From an uncultured Lachnospiraceae bacterium (GTDB taxonomy: Bacteria > Bacillota > Clostridia > Lachnospirales > Lachnospiraceae): 64,000 nt of DNA. The notes below the pieces were generated by a model. It was given only the letters and a program-made list of their open reading frames with translations. It had not been told where the DNA came from and searched no databases. Positions within the stretch are counted from its first letter, which is position 1. The number at the start of each line of letters is the position of its first letter. A program made the position numbers and the translations under genes. Location: positions 1-64,000 of the forward strand of contig CANRMA010000008.1 in NCBI GenBank assembly GCA_947631625.1, given 5' to 3'. Below, in pieces: positions 53,401 through 62,054 of the stretch.

Positions 53401-53984
53401 AGTATATCGTTTATACGTACAAGGTTCTGCTTCTCATCTTCCAATTTCTTCTGCGCCGCATACTTCCTGCGCTTAAACTTAACGATGCCTGCCGCTTCGT
53501 CAAAAAGCTCGCGTCGCTCTTCAGGCTTACCGCTTAATATCTTATCGATCTGTCCCTGTCCGATAATGGAATATCCTTCTTTACCGATGCCGGTATCATA
53601 AAAAAGCTCATTCACGTCTTTAAGCCTGCAGGGCGTTCCGTTTATCATATATTCGCTCTCGCCCGAACGGTACAGCCGCCTTGAAACGGTGACTTCATCA
53701 TAATCAATGGCAAGCTGGTGGTCGGAATTATCCAGTGTTATCGCCACATATGCATAACCGAGAGCTTTCCTAAGCTCTGTCCCCGAGAAGATAACATCCT
53801 GCATAGAGGCTCCGCGCAGCTGCTTGATGCGCTGTTCGCCAAGCACCCACCTTACCGCATCGGCGACATTGCTCTTACCGCTTCCGTTAGGACCTACTAT
53901 TCCCGTGATCCCATTGTGAAACTGAAACGTGATTTTATTTGCAAACGACTTAAATCCCTGTACTTCTATACTCTTTAAATACAT
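50424..53984 (-). CDS. smc: Chromosome segregation protein SMC
   Basis: 1186-residue ATPase compacting and segregating the chromosome with ScpA/ScpB. The N-terminal head has GPNGSGKSNVADAVRWVLGE, two long coiled coils flank a hinge (about 515-680; EYETAIEIALGGNIQNIV, GGAISGGNFKNNSN), and the C-terminal head has MSGGEKSLTAICLLFAI and PFCLLDEIEAALDENNV. Length and order are normal. It lies between rnc and ftsY. Confidence 0.98.
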   Translation of the reverse strand: MYLKSIEVQGFKSFANKITFQFHNGITGIVGPNGSGKSNVADAVRWVLGEQRIKQLRGASMQDVIFSGTELRKALGYAYVAITLDNSDHQLAIDYDEVTVSRRLYRSGESEYMINGTPCRLKDVNELFYDTGIGKEGYSIIGQGQIDKILSGKPEERRELFDEAAGIVKFKRRKYAAQKKLEDEKQNLVRINDILSELEKQIGPLEKQSEKARIYLRKKEELKTLDINSFLVENVKIKEQLDAAEEKLNIANGDLEDTTGKYEHIKEEYEQIEGRLEQLDKDIEQARSSLANTDVMRSKLEGEVNVLKEQINAAQGNEEHLNNRIESLQSVISEKNKEKEVILKDKSEIDEKLNILERQREEAGTLLESVQNRIEELNNHIESGKNTIIDALNNRATIKSKMGRFDTMIEQIQIRKAELNSRILRAKSDEAAHAQTIKNLEEEFERVSNDIQRLKDEQESMEENLAGMREELAGKDQQLRDTQVLYHQEKSKLEALSNLTERYEGYGGAVKAVMEQKADEKGIIGVVADIIKVESEYETAIEIALGGNIQNIVTEDEETAKSMIAFLKKTRAGRATFLPLTSIKNPQEFKNPEALKEKGVIGMADELVKVDKKYKNVAKSMLGRIVVVDNVDNAVKIAAKYRHEIRMVTLEGELLVPGGAISGGNFKNNSNLLGRRREMEELEKKVKQYVVEIDRILEDIEETKAKRNKLRLGIEDIKGQLQRKFIEQNTARLNVNQARERKDEAVEGFGNLKSEEQEMDAQMAQIQSDKEAILKELEASELLEKNVGAQIEEFQTQLESERARESEQSAKVSEWDVEVEKMRQTEDFHKQNLERIDSEINRHESELNEVKEGLKLGKEEVERKKESIEEIEKTIVASYTTQSDTEIKLKNDMEAKEELSAKQKNFFAEREELSQKMTALDKEVYRLNSQKEKLEESIESQINYMWDEYEITLSDAASLRDENMTDLSVMKKEISRLKDEIRKLGDVNVNAIEDYKNLMERYTFLKTQHDDLVEAEKTLLGIIEELDTSMRKQFNEKFAEINKEFDKVFKELFGGGRGSLELIEDEDVLEAGILIIAQPPGKKLVNMMQMSGGEKSLTAICLLFAIQNLKPSPFCLLDEIEAALDENNVGRFAKYLHKLTKNTQFIVITHRRGTMEKADRLYGITMQEKGISTLVSVNLIDKELDD

Positions 53985-54001
53985 CTCTTATACTCCTGAT
54001 C

Positions 54002-54688
54002 TTACTTTTGCAAAAGCTTAAGCGCCTCGTAGGCCGCCTGCTGTTCGGCTGCTTTTTTGGTTTTTCCGGCCCCCCTGCCTATTGTCTTATCATCAATTCT
54101 GGCTTCCACCACAAAAACCTTGTCGTGGTCGGGACCTTTCTCCGAAATAAGTTCATAGGTAAGCGCTGCGTTATTGTCACGCTGAACAAGCTCCTGTAAA
54201 ATTGTCTTGGCGTCATAAAACAGCTGCTTATGCTCCAGATCAGAAAGAATAAACCTGTGTATATACCCGGCTGCTTTTTCCATACCGCTGTCAATATATA
54301 TCGCTCCGATTATTGCCTCCATCACATCGGATATTATTGAGTCCTTACTTCTTCCGCCGGTCATTTCCTCACCTTTTCCAAGCAGAATATAATCCTCCAG
54401 ATCAAACAGCCGCGCACAATACGCCAACGCCGATTCACACACTATGGAGGCCCTGAGTTTTGTAAGTTCTCCTTCTTTCATGGAGCTGTTGTTATGAAAA
54501 AGAAATTCACTTGATACCAACTCCAACACGGCATCTCCCAAAAATTCCAACCGCTCATAATCCGCATGCTTGTTTATCTTCTGCTCATTGGCAAAAGAAC
54601 TGTGCGTAAGCGCCTGCTTAAGCAATCCTTTATCCTTAAAAGAATAACCTATTATATTTTCCAGTTCATCAAAATTTTTACGAATCAT
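54002..54688 (-). CDS. rnc: Ribonuclease III
   Basis: 228-residue double-strand-specific endoribonuclease for rRNA and mRNA processing. The catalytic motif ERLEFLGDAVLELVSSE is followed by DVMEAIIGAIYIDSGM, and a C-terminal double-stranded RNA-binding domain (TILQELVQR ... GAGKTKKAAEQQAAYEALK). It starts after the acpP terminator and 17 bases upstream of smc. Confidence 0.97.
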   Translation of the reverse strand: MIRKNFDELENIIGYSFKDKGLLKQALTHSSFANEQKINKHADYERLEFLGDAVLELVSSEFLFHNNSSMKEGELTKLRASIVCESALAYCARLFDLEDYILLGKGEEMTGGRSKDSIISDVMEAIIGAIYIDSGMEKAAGYIHRFILSDLEHKQLFYDAKTILQELVQRDNNAALTYELISEKGPDHDKVFVVEARIDDKTIGRGAGKTKKAAEQQAAYEALKLLQK

Positions 54689-54747
54689 TTCTATATCTTT
54701 CCCGCTTAATTACATACAATGACGTATTATGTAAACCTATGTATAAT

Positions 54748-54781
54748 TTTAAAAAGCGCAAGTTCGGCGTCTTGCGCTTTT
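54748..54781 (-). terminator. Terminator after acpP
   Basis: A 10-bp perfect stem on the minus strand (AAAGCGCAAG paired with CTTGCGCTTT) with an 8-base loop is followed by a T run. It separates plsX-acpP from rnc-smc-ftsY. Confidence 0.8.
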
Positions 54782-54801
54782 ACTGCTGTATTAACACTTT
54801 T

Positions 54802-55053
54802 TTATACCGTTTGATCTATCGTATCCCTGATTAAATCAACCGCTTCTCCCACGGTCTTAATGCGCTCCACTTTTTCGGCAGGGATCTCTATATCAAAAGC
54901 TTCCTCAATACCTACGACGATCTGGAACACATCCAACGAATCCGCGCCCAGATCTTCCATAAAAGTGGTTTCCATAGTGATTTCCTTTGTGTCTACGTTT
55001 AAAACATCCGCTATAACTTTTCTGATTATATCTACTTCCATTCCTGTTTCCAT
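54802..55053 (-). CDS. acpP: Acyl carrier protein
   Basis: 83 residues from ATG 55053, which has AAAGGTGG eight bases ahead; a GTG at 55065 is an in-frame alternative too close to that site. The phosphopantetheine serine lies in LGADSLDVFQIVVGIEEAF. Carries acyl chains for fatty acid and phospholipid synthesis; with PlsX and PlsY it feeds the phosphatidate route. Confidence 0.95.
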   Translation of the reverse strand: METGMEVDIIRKVIADVLNVDTKEITMETTFMEDLGADSLDVFQIVVGIEEAFDIEIPAEKVERIKTVGEAVDLIRDTIDQTV

Positions 55054-55071
55054 CTGAGCAGCCACCTTTCT

Positions 55072-56088
55072 TTAATCCTGAACAGTAATTTTTTCTTTGA
55101 TCTTTTCGTTTATTTTCTGTTCCTTAAAAGTAACACACTGCAAAACAGAATTTTTAATCTCAACTGAAGTAGAACTTCCGTGGGTCTTTACCACCAGACC
55201 GTTTAAACCAAGCATAGGGGCGCCTCCATACTGTTTAAGATCAAAAGCCTTAAGCGTCTGCTTAAGCGCAGGTTTAACCAACAACGCCCCTATCTTACTG
55301 CGCAGAGAAGTCATCATTCCCGCCTTTACCTTTTTCAGCAGCGTAGCGCCTACACCCTCATACATCTTAAGTATGACATTACCCACAAAAGCCTCACAAA
55401 CGATCACGTCTGCCATTCCCGTGGGAATATCCCTTGCTTCGATACTTCCTATGAAATTTATGTCAGGACAGTTTTTAAGCAGCGGAAAAGTCTCCTTAAC
55501 AAGCGCATTTCCTTTTTCCTCTTCCGCGCCGATATTTACGATCGCAACCTTAGGCGATTTTACATTCATTACATTTTCCATATAAATAGAGCCCATCTTG
55601 GCAAACTGAACCAGATGCGACGGTCTTGCATCCACATTAGCGCCGCAGTCGACCAGAAGCGCGCAGCCGTTTTCGGTAGGGATCACGGGAGCAAGCGGCG
55701 GCCTTTCCACGCCTTTAATGCGTCCTACGATAACCTGTCCGCCCACTAACGTCGCGCCGGTGCTTCCTGCTGAAACATAGGCGTCGCAGGTTCCGTTTTT
55801 GACCAGATTAAGGGCTTTGACCAGAGACGATTCTTTCTTCTTGCGAATGGCCATAACAGGCGGTTCCGCATTCTCGATCACTTCATCGGCATTTACCACC
55901 TCAATCTGACCGGGATCGTAATTATATGCCTTAAGCTCTTCCCTTATCAAAGCTTCTTTACCTGTAAGATATACTTTTACTTTATCGCTTTCATTAACGG
56001 CTTCAACTGCGCCTTTAACGATCTCCTTAGGCGCATTGTCTCCTCCCATTGCGTCCAACGCTACATTTACATAACCGCTCATAATCAT
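55072..56088 (-). CDS. plsX: Phosphate acyltransferase PlsX
   Basis: Forms acyl-phosphate from acyl-ACP, the substrate of PlsY. VNVALDAMGGDNAPKEIVKGA, SAGSTGATLVGGQVIVGRI, LVDCGANVDARP, NIGAEEEKGNALVKET and GAPMLGLNGLVVKTHGSS identify the family. 338 residues. It lies immediately upstream of acpP, an arrangement found in many bacteria. Confidence 0.97.
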   Translation of the reverse strand: MIMSGYVNVALDAMGGDNAPKEIVKGAVEAVNESDKVKVYLTGKEALIREELKAYNYDPGQIEVVNADEVIENAEPPVMAIRKKKESSLVKALNLVKNGTCDAYVSAGSTGATLVGGQVIVGRIKGVERPPLAPVIPTENGCALLVDCGANVDARPSHLVQFAKMGSIYMENVMNVKSPKVAIVNIGAEEEKGNALVKETFPLLKNCPDINFIGSIEARDIPTGMADVIVCEAFVGNVILKMYEGVGATLLKKVKAGMMTSLRSKIGALLVKPALKQTLKAFDLKQYGGAPMLGLNGLVVKTHGSSTSVEIKNSVLQCVTFKEQKINEKIKEKITVQD

Positions 56089-56171
56089 ATGTTCCTCTCT
56101 TCCGGGATCTGTACCTCAAAGCATCTTATATTAATATACTAGACAATAGCCTAAAAATCAAGCTGTAGGGC

Positions 56172-56204
56172 AAAAAAAATCCCCATCAGGCCTCTGACGG
56201 GGAT
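56172..56204 (-). terminator. Terminator after rpmF
   Basis: A strong stem (ATCCCCGTCAG paired with CTGATGGGGAT on the minus strand) followed by eight T lies just past the rpmF stop. Expression of plsX beyond it needs read-through or its own promoter. Confidence 0.88.
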
Positions 56205-56209
56205 ATGGA

Positions 56210-56389
56210 TCAATCAACTGCAATGATTTCTTTTTTGTTATAAGTGCCGCATTTCTTACATACTCTGTGAGGTACCATCAGCGTGCCGCACTTGCTACAT
56301 TTTACTAATGTAGGAGCAGTCATTTTCCAATTTGCTCTTCTCTTATCTCTTCTTCCTTTGGAAGATTTGTTCTTAGGACAGATAGACAT
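56210..56389 (-). CDS. rpmF: 50S ribosomal protein L32
   Basis: 59-residue L32, shorter than the usual ORF cutoff. It starts MSICPKNKSSKGRRDKRRAN, followed by WKMTAPTLVKCSKCGTL and a second CKKCGTY motif, so the CxxC...CxxC zinc ribbon form is present. It sits directly after yceD, its usual partner. Confidence 0.96.
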   Translation of the reverse strand: MSICPKNKSSKGRRDKRRANWKMTAPTLVKCSKCGTLMVPHRVCKKCGTYNKKEIIAVD

Positions 56390-56391
56390 CG

Positions 56392-56913
56392 TTACACCTC
56401 CTTATTTGCGTTAAAGATATCTTTTATCACAGCCATCCGTGGATCGGGAACGAATGTATCACATCCGCAGTCTCCCGTATTCAGGTCTTTACCGCATTTA
56501 GGGCAGATGCCTTTGCAATCCGGTTTACATAACACCTTCATAGGCCAGTTAATCATAATTTCATCGAGCAGCAATTCTTCAACCTTAAGTTTATCGCCTT
56601 CCATAAAACCCTGCTCTTCATTATCTTCTAACGGTTGTTCAGAATCCGAAACAACTTCCCTTGAAAAATGAAGCGGCATTTTATATTCCACAGGCTTAAG
56701 ACATCTGTCGCAGTTCATGGCAAACACCAATTCTGCATTGCCTTCTATCAGAGCCTTATTCTTACCGACATTGGTAAAAGTAAAGCTTACGGGCGTCTTA
56801 CGCACTATCTCACAGACATCTTTGCTTACTTCAACCTGCGTCAAGTCCGTTTCAACACTTACAGATATTATTTTTTCCTCAGATGTCAATACATCCGTCA
56901 GGTTTATGAACAT
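56392..56913 (-). CDS. yceD: YceD/DUF177 family protein
   Basis: 173 residues. DUF177 core (ELVFAMNCDRCLKPVEYKM, FSREVV) with a C-terminal zinc-ribbon-like region, CKPDCKGICPKCGKDLN, then GDCGC. Encoded with rpmF in most bacteria; implicated in 23S rRNA accumulation in plants and E. coli. It is the first gene after the consensus promoter at 56940-56968 and lies two bases from rpmF. Confidence 0.93.
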   Translation of the reverse strand: MFINLTDVLTSEEKIISVSVETDLTQVEVSKDVCEIVRKTPVSFTFTNVGKNKALIEGNAELVFAMNCDRCLKPVEYKMPLHFSREVVSDSEQPLEDNEEQGFMEGDKLKVEELLLDEIMINWPMKVLCKPDCKGICPKCGKDLNTGDCGCDTFVPDPRMAVIKDIFNANKEV

Positions 56914-56939
56914 AGCTGACTCCTATTCACACTCTGAAT

Positions 56940-56968
56940 ATTATACATATGGCACGCGGATTTGTCAA
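56940..56968 (-). promoter_or_regulatory. Consensus sigma-A promoter of yceD-rpmF
   Basis: On the minus strand a perfect TTGACA (56963-56968) and a perfect TATAAT (56940-56945) are 17 bases apart, less than 30 bases upstream of the yceD ATG. The leader is therefore very short. Confidence 0.92.
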
Positions 56969-57003
56969 CCCGGATTTTCCATAAATTTAGTTTTTTATTA
57001 TTT

Positions 57004-59352
57004 TTATTTTTTCTTTACAGGCAGTCTCTTATATCCTGCATTCAAGGCAATAATGCCGATAAGCGTAAGAAGCGAAATTACTTCGCAGGCTCTCCAATAC
57101 CACGGCTCCTTAAATTCCACGGTGAAACTGCCGTCAAAGCCCGCGGGAACCTCTACCGCCACCCTGTAAGACTCTCCAGGAATTATGCCAAGTTCTTCGC
57201 CCGTATCGGCATACGCATGATAGCCCTTATAAAGAAGCAGCGGCACTTCCACCAGACTTACGCTGTCGGACGCATTAGTCAGCGAAACCATTACCGCCGC
57301 CTTGTCCCTGTGCCAGTCGGCCACCGATATTGCAGACGGATCATAGGTGATATCATCCACATATGCATCCGTATATCTGCCCAGACTGAAACTGTCCGTA
57401 TTCCAATCAAACGGTATATACTCTCCGAACACTATGTCAAAAGTATTAAGACCGCCTGCCTGATATATGCGATAAGTATTGCTTTCATCCAAAACGCCGC
57501 TCATGAATGAAAGTCCCTGCCATATCGAAATGACCGCAAGGGCTGTGGAAATGATCCTCTTTTTGTTCCCGGATATATTATCCTTACGCAATATTATGCA
57601 CAAAAGATATGCCAGAAACAGCCCCGACACTACCAAAAAGCGCCATGAATACTGGATGCTTTTTACCGGCATCTTTAAAAACGGTATCATTGCCGCGATC
57701 CGCGTATATGGAAAAAGCGTAGTCGTCATTAAAAGACTGAGCGCACAGGCAAAAACTGCAAATCGTTCTTCTTTTTTAGATTCCTTCCCACTCTCCTTTT
57801 TGCCTGCGCAAAAAATGAACCATATGGCAAGCACAGCCATCAAAGCGGCTCCTACGCTTCTTGGCATATCTGAGTTGGTTCCGAGCGCCGCTTTTCTGGT
57901 AGCTGCTATGACCGAATAATCATTCATGAAAAGCTGCGCCAAAAAACCGCCTTTTTCTTCAAGTTTATACTCAACATACGAATCCAGATTATTTATCACA
58001 TAAGTTCCGCTGAACATATAATCCAAAAACGGCGCCAGAAACCAGAGATTCAATAAAACCGTTGCGGCGGCAGCCTTTAGAAGCACGATCAGATTCTTCT
58101 TGCGGAAAGTCTTTTTCCAAAAAATAAGTAACGCAATAACGGCAAAAAATGCGGTCATTTCCGTTGATATCATATGTGAAAGGAAAATTCCCGTACAGCC
58201 TATCGTAAGTACAATATAACTTCTCTCATGCTCCACGGACTCCTCCGGCAGCATATATATCCGCCATAATCCATACAATACGAGCGGCATAAATACTATG
58301 GCCGTATATTCTCCAACCGCAGCCCTTGAATACAGATCATAAAGCCTGAATATATTCAGCGTATAAAGAACAGTGCAGATAAGTCCGTTTTTACGTCCTC
58401 CCATATGAGAAAAGCAATAATACGCAATTAAAACCGTGGCAGCATTTATCACCAGTACATAAAACTGATAAGCCGCCTGTATGGACACTCCGAAAAGTCT
58501 CAAAAATGCAGGAATATACAATAAAATATCCCCATAAAAAACCGACACCGCATAACCATGCCCCTTGAGCCAATAAGGCTGTATTTTTACCGGGAAAGTT
58601 CCGTTTTGAAGTCCCTGCCTCAACCCTTCTATCCTGGTAAGATGGAATTTCAGGTCAGCGGCATTAGTCCACAAAAAATCCACCATTAAAGGTATACTGC
58701 TTATTATGATCAAAACTATCAAAGCCTTAATTATAAAAAAAGTCTCTTCATCAATGCGACGTTTTTCCCGGCCGACACTGATCCTGCCCGAAAACATCAG
58801 ATATAAAAATACAATTATATCCGCAATTAAAAATAATGCTGCCAGATTAAAAACAAAATTCCTGACTGCCAACGGAGAAGAAGCGACAGTAATATTCCGT
58901 ATCAGTATATAGTCGCCCTCCGAAGCATCGCCGGTCAGCCTTCCTCTTACGATCAAAGGCCTGCCGCCGTATTTCACCCTGAAATCACATCTGACGGCAG
59001 TCGAATCACTTATCGAGATAAAGCCGCTTACATCCTTATCATATTCTCCGTCAACATATTGGATATCAATTTTGGCCCCTATATCGCCTCTTTGACACTC
59101 ATACTCTGCATACAGGGTATATAAGCCCTTTGGAAGCGTGATATCAGGAGTGGATATATAACTATATTCAGAAGATTTATCCAGATAAAAACCCGGCTCT
59201 CCGTTATTATATTGCAGATCATCCTGACTATAGCTTAGTTCAATATCCCCACGCCTGCCATAAACCATGCCCGATATCAGCAAGACCAACGCCTCGGCCA
59301 CTATAATACAACACGCTAATATCCTTTTATCTTTAAAACCAGACAGCATCAT
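57004..59352 (-). CDS. Large YfhO/PTPS-related polytopic membrane protein
   Basis: 782 residues. One N-terminal membrane helix, an extracytoplasmic beta-rich region (about 40-160), some twelve membrane segments (about 165-610), and a second extracytoplasmic region before a final helix. The stretch FLWTNAADLKFHLTRIEGLRQGLQNG, FYGDILLYIPAFLRLFG and RAAVGEYTAIVFMPLVLYGLW are typical of the 6-pyruvoyl-tetrahydropterin-synthase-related / YfhO membrane family, thought to act as GT-C glycosyltransferases on cell-surface glycans. The donor and acceptor are unknown. Confidence 0.8.
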   Translation of the reverse strand: MMLSGFKDKRILACCIIVAEALVLLISGMVYGRRGDIELSYSQDDLQYNNGEPGFYLDKSSEYSYISTPDITLPKGLYTLYAEYECQRGDIGAKIDIQYVDGEYDKDVSGFISISDSTAVRCDFRVKYGGRPLIVRGRLTGDASEGDYILIRNITVASSPLAVRNFVFNLAALFLIADIIVFLYLMFSGRISVGREKRRIDEETFFIIKALIVLIIISSIPLMVDFLWTNAADLKFHLTRIEGLRQGLQNGTFPVKIQPYWLKGHGYAVSVFYGDILLYIPAFLRLFGVSIQAAYQFYVLVINAATVLIAYYCFSHMGGRKNGLICTVLYTLNIFRLYDLYSRAAVGEYTAIVFMPLVLYGLWRIYMLPEESVEHERSYIVLTIGCTGIFLSHMISTEMTAFFAVIALLIFWKKTFRKKNLIVLLKAAAATVLLNLWFLAPFLDYMFSGTYVINNLDSYVEYKLEEKGGFLAQLFMNDYSVIAATRKAALGTNSDMPRSVGAALMAVLAIWFIFCAGKKESGKESKKEERFAVFACALSLLMTTTLFPYTRIAAMIPFLKMPVKSIQYSWRFLVVSGLFLAYLLCIILRKDNISGNKKRIISTALAVISIWQGLSFMSGVLDESNTYRIYQAGGLNTFDIVFGEYIPFDWNTDSFSLGRYTDAYVDDITYDPSAISVADWHRDKAAVMVSLTNASDSVSLVEVPLLLYKGYHAYADTGEELGIIPGESYRVAVEVPAGFDGSFTVEFKEPWYWRACEVISLLTLIGIIALNAGYKRLPVKKK

Positions 59353-59376
59353 TTCTCCTTCGCATTCTATTTTTAA

Positions 59377-62016
59377 TTATTTGATCTGCCCCTCAAGCAC
59401 TTTCGCCGCCTCTTCCATAGCCGCATCCATGCCCGCAGGATTCTTTCCTCCTGCCTGAGCCATATTGGGGCGTCCTCCGCCGCCTCCGCCTACTAAAGAG
59501 ACTATGCCCTTTATAAGATTGCCGGCATGGGCGCCTTTTGCCATAGCGCCGTCCGTCGCCATAGCTATAAGATTTACCTTGCCTTCCGCATCGGAAGCAA
59601 GAACTATAACTCCGTCGCCAAGCTTGTCCTTTAACTGGTCGCCAAGAGAGCGCAGGCCGTTCATATCAACGCCGGATACTTTAACTGCCAACAGTTTGAC
59701 GCCCTTTACTTCCTTGACCTGATCCATTACGTCGCCCATGGCATCTTTGGCCGCCTTGCTCTTTAACGATTCGTTTTCGCTTTGAAGCGCCTTAAGCTCC
59801 GCCATTAAATGACTGCATCGGTCAATGAGTCCGGCAGGAGTGGTTTTAAGTATCTTTGAAGCTTCTTCCAACTTGTCTTCCAGTTCGGAATAATATTTGA
59901 TAACGCCGTTTCCGGTCAACGCTTCGATCCTTCTTACGCCTGCGGCAACGCCGCTTTCCGAAATTATCTTAAATGACGATATCATTCCGGTGTTTTTAAC
60001 ATGCGTGCCGCCGCAAAATTCTTTGGAAAACTCTCCCATTTCCACAACGCGGACTTTTTCTCCGTATTTCTCTCCGAAAAGCGCCATTGCGCCGGTCTTC
60101 TTGGCTTCTTCTATCGAGAGCACCTCCGTTACCACCGGTATATTTTCCGCAATTTTTTCATTGACTATCCGCTCTACTTTGGCAAGCTCCTCGGCCGTCA
60201 TTGCAGAGAAATGTGAAAAGTCAAAACGCAGTCTCTCGCCGTCATTATATGAGCCCGCCTGCTCTACATGCGTGCCAAGCACCATACGCAGCGCTTTCTG
60301 GAGCAGATGCGTCGCGCTGTGGTTTTTACAGGTTGCAGCCCTTCTGTCGGCGTCCACTTCGAGGGTGACTTTATCTCCCACTTTAAACATACCCGATACC
60401 ATGCGTCCTATATGGCCTACCTTGCCGCCAAGCATTGTAACGGTATCTTCCACTTTAAATTCTCCGCTCTCAGAACGTATGATACCGATATCTCCTGCCT
60501 GACCGCCCATAGTCGCATAAAAAGGCGTCTCGTCCACGAAAATGGTTCCGATCTCTCCGTCGGTCAGCGCTTCAACCAGTTCCGTTTCCGTCGTAAGAAC
60601 TAAGATCGCAGATTCATGCACAAGTTTATCATATCCTACAAACTTCGAAGTTATGCTTGGATCGATCGACTCATATACGGTCACGTCAGCGCCCATATAA
60701 TTTGTGACCTTGCGCGCCTTACGCGCCTTGACCTTCTGCTCTTCCATGGCCGCCTTAAAACCATCCTCGTCCACGGCAAAACCCTTTTCTTCAAGGATCT
60801 CTTTTGTTAAGTCAATAGGGAAACCATAGGTATCGTATAACTTAAACGCATCCTCGCCGGAAAGTTCTTTCTTACCTGCCTTAGTCAGGTTATCTTCAAG
60901 CTCCGAAAGGATAGTCAAGCCCTGATCTATCGTCTTATTGAATTTATTTTCTTCCTGTGTCAGCACGTTAAAAATAAATTCCTTCTTTTCGTCAAGTTCC
61001 GGATATCCGTCCTTGGAACCCTCTATAACGGTATTACTCAGATTTGCAAGAAAAGTTCCCTCTATGCCGAGTTTACGGCCCTGACGCGCAGCCCTTCTGA
61101 TAATACGGCGAAGCACATAGCCGCGTCCCTCGTTGGAAGGCATGATCCCGTCGGATATCATAAACGTAGCCGAACGGATATGGTCGGTTATTATACGTAT
61201 CGACACATCCGTATCATAATCCTCTTTATATGAAACATTCGCAATTTCGCACACTTTTGTGCGAAGCGCCAATACGGTATCCACGTCAAAAATTGAATCC
61301 ACATCCTGAACTACGGATGCCAGACGCTCAAGCCCCATACCCGTATCGATATTTTTCTGAGCAAGCTCCGTATAGTTGCCTTTGCCGTCATTATCAAACT
61401 GGGTAAATACGTTGTTCCAGATCTCCATATAACGGTCGCAGTCACAGCCTACCGTACAGCCCGGCTTACCGCAGCCGTACTTTTCACCGCGGTCATAATA
61501 CACCTCGGAGCAGGGCCCGCAGGGGCCTGAACCATGCTCCCAGAAATTGTCCTCCTTACCGAAACGGAATATTCTTTCGGGCGCGATACCTATATCCTTA
61601 TTCCAGATATCAAAAGCTTCGTCATCATCCGTATAAACCGACGGATAAAGCCTGTCGGGATCCAGACCCACGACCTGTGTCAAAAATTCCCAACACCAGT
61701 TTATCGCGTCCTTTTTAAAATAATCACCGAAAGAGAAATTACCAAGCATCTCAAAAAAAGTGCCGTGTCTTGCGGTTTTACCCACGTTCTCAAGATCGCC
61801 CGTGCGTATACATTTCTGGCACGTAGTCACACGCTTCCTCGGAGGTATCTCCTGTCCCGTAAAATAAGGCTTGAGCGGCGCCATGCCTGAATTGATAAGC
61901 AAAAGACTGTTATCATTGTGAGGCACCAGGGAAAAACTCTTCATCTTTAAATGTCCCTTACTCTCAAAAAAGTCAAGAAACATCTTTCTAAGTTCATTTA
62001 CACCGTATTGTTTCAT
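59377..62016 (-). CDS. alaS: Alanine--tRNA ligase
   Basis: 879 residues from ATG 62016 (MKQYGVNELRKMFLDFFESKGH); the frame extends 14 codons further to 62058 without homology, and the ribosome site for 62016 is GGAAAGGA at somewhat long spacing. Catalytic class II motifs and HGTFFEMLGNFSFGDYFKKDA; editing domain HSATHLLQKALRMVLG and CGGTHVKNTGMI; C-terminal Gly-rich GGGGGGRPNMAQAGG. Standard length and domain order. Confidence 0.98.
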   Translation of the reverse strand: MKQYGVNELRKMFLDFFESKGHLKMKSFSLVPHNDNSLLLINSGMAPLKPYFTGQEIPPRKRVTTCQKCIRTGDLENVGKTARHGTFFEMLGNFSFGDYFKKDAINWCWEFLTQVVGLDPDRLYPSVYTDDDEAFDIWNKDIGIAPERIFRFGKEDNFWEHGSGPCGPCSEVYYDRGEKYGCGKPGCTVGCDCDRYMEIWNNVFTQFDNDGKGNYTELAQKNIDTGMGLERLASVVQDVDSIFDVDTVLALRTKVCEIANVSYKEDYDTDVSIRIITDHIRSATFMISDGIMPSNEGRGYVLRRIIRRAARQGRKLGIEGTFLANLSNTVIEGSKDGYPELDEKKEFIFNVLTQEENKFNKTIDQGLTILSELEDNLTKAGKKELSGEDAFKLYDTYGFPIDLTKEILEEKGFAVDEDGFKAAMEEQKVKARKARKVTNYMGADVTVYESIDPSITSKFVGYDKLVHESAILVLTTETELVEALTDGEIGTIFVDETPFYATMGGQAGDIGIIRSESGEFKVEDTVTMLGGKVGHIGRMVSGMFKVGDKVTLEVDADRRAATCKNHSATHLLQKALRMVLGTHVEQAGSYNDGERLRFDFSHFSAMTAEELAKVERIVNEKIAENIPVVTEVLSIEEAKKTGAMALFGEKYGEKVRVVEMGEFSKEFCGGTHVKNTGMISSFKIISESGVAAGVRRIEALTGNGVIKYYSELEDKLEEASKILKTTPAGLIDRCSHLMAELKALQSENESLKSKAAKDAMGDVMDQVKEVKGVKLLAVKVSGVDMNGLRSLGDQLKDKLGDGVIVLASDAEGKVNLIAMATDGAMAKGAHAGNLIKGIVSLVGGGGGGRPNMAQAGGKNPAGMDAAMEEAAKVLEGQIK

Positions 62017-62054
62017 CTCTATAAAAATGTCCTTTCCCAACATTATCGCATTAT

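Noticed and set aside
54703..54750. Possible tRNA-like or small RNA structure near acpP
   Set aside because: Only the acpP terminator stem is convincing; no cloverleaf or conserved T-loop sequence is present.
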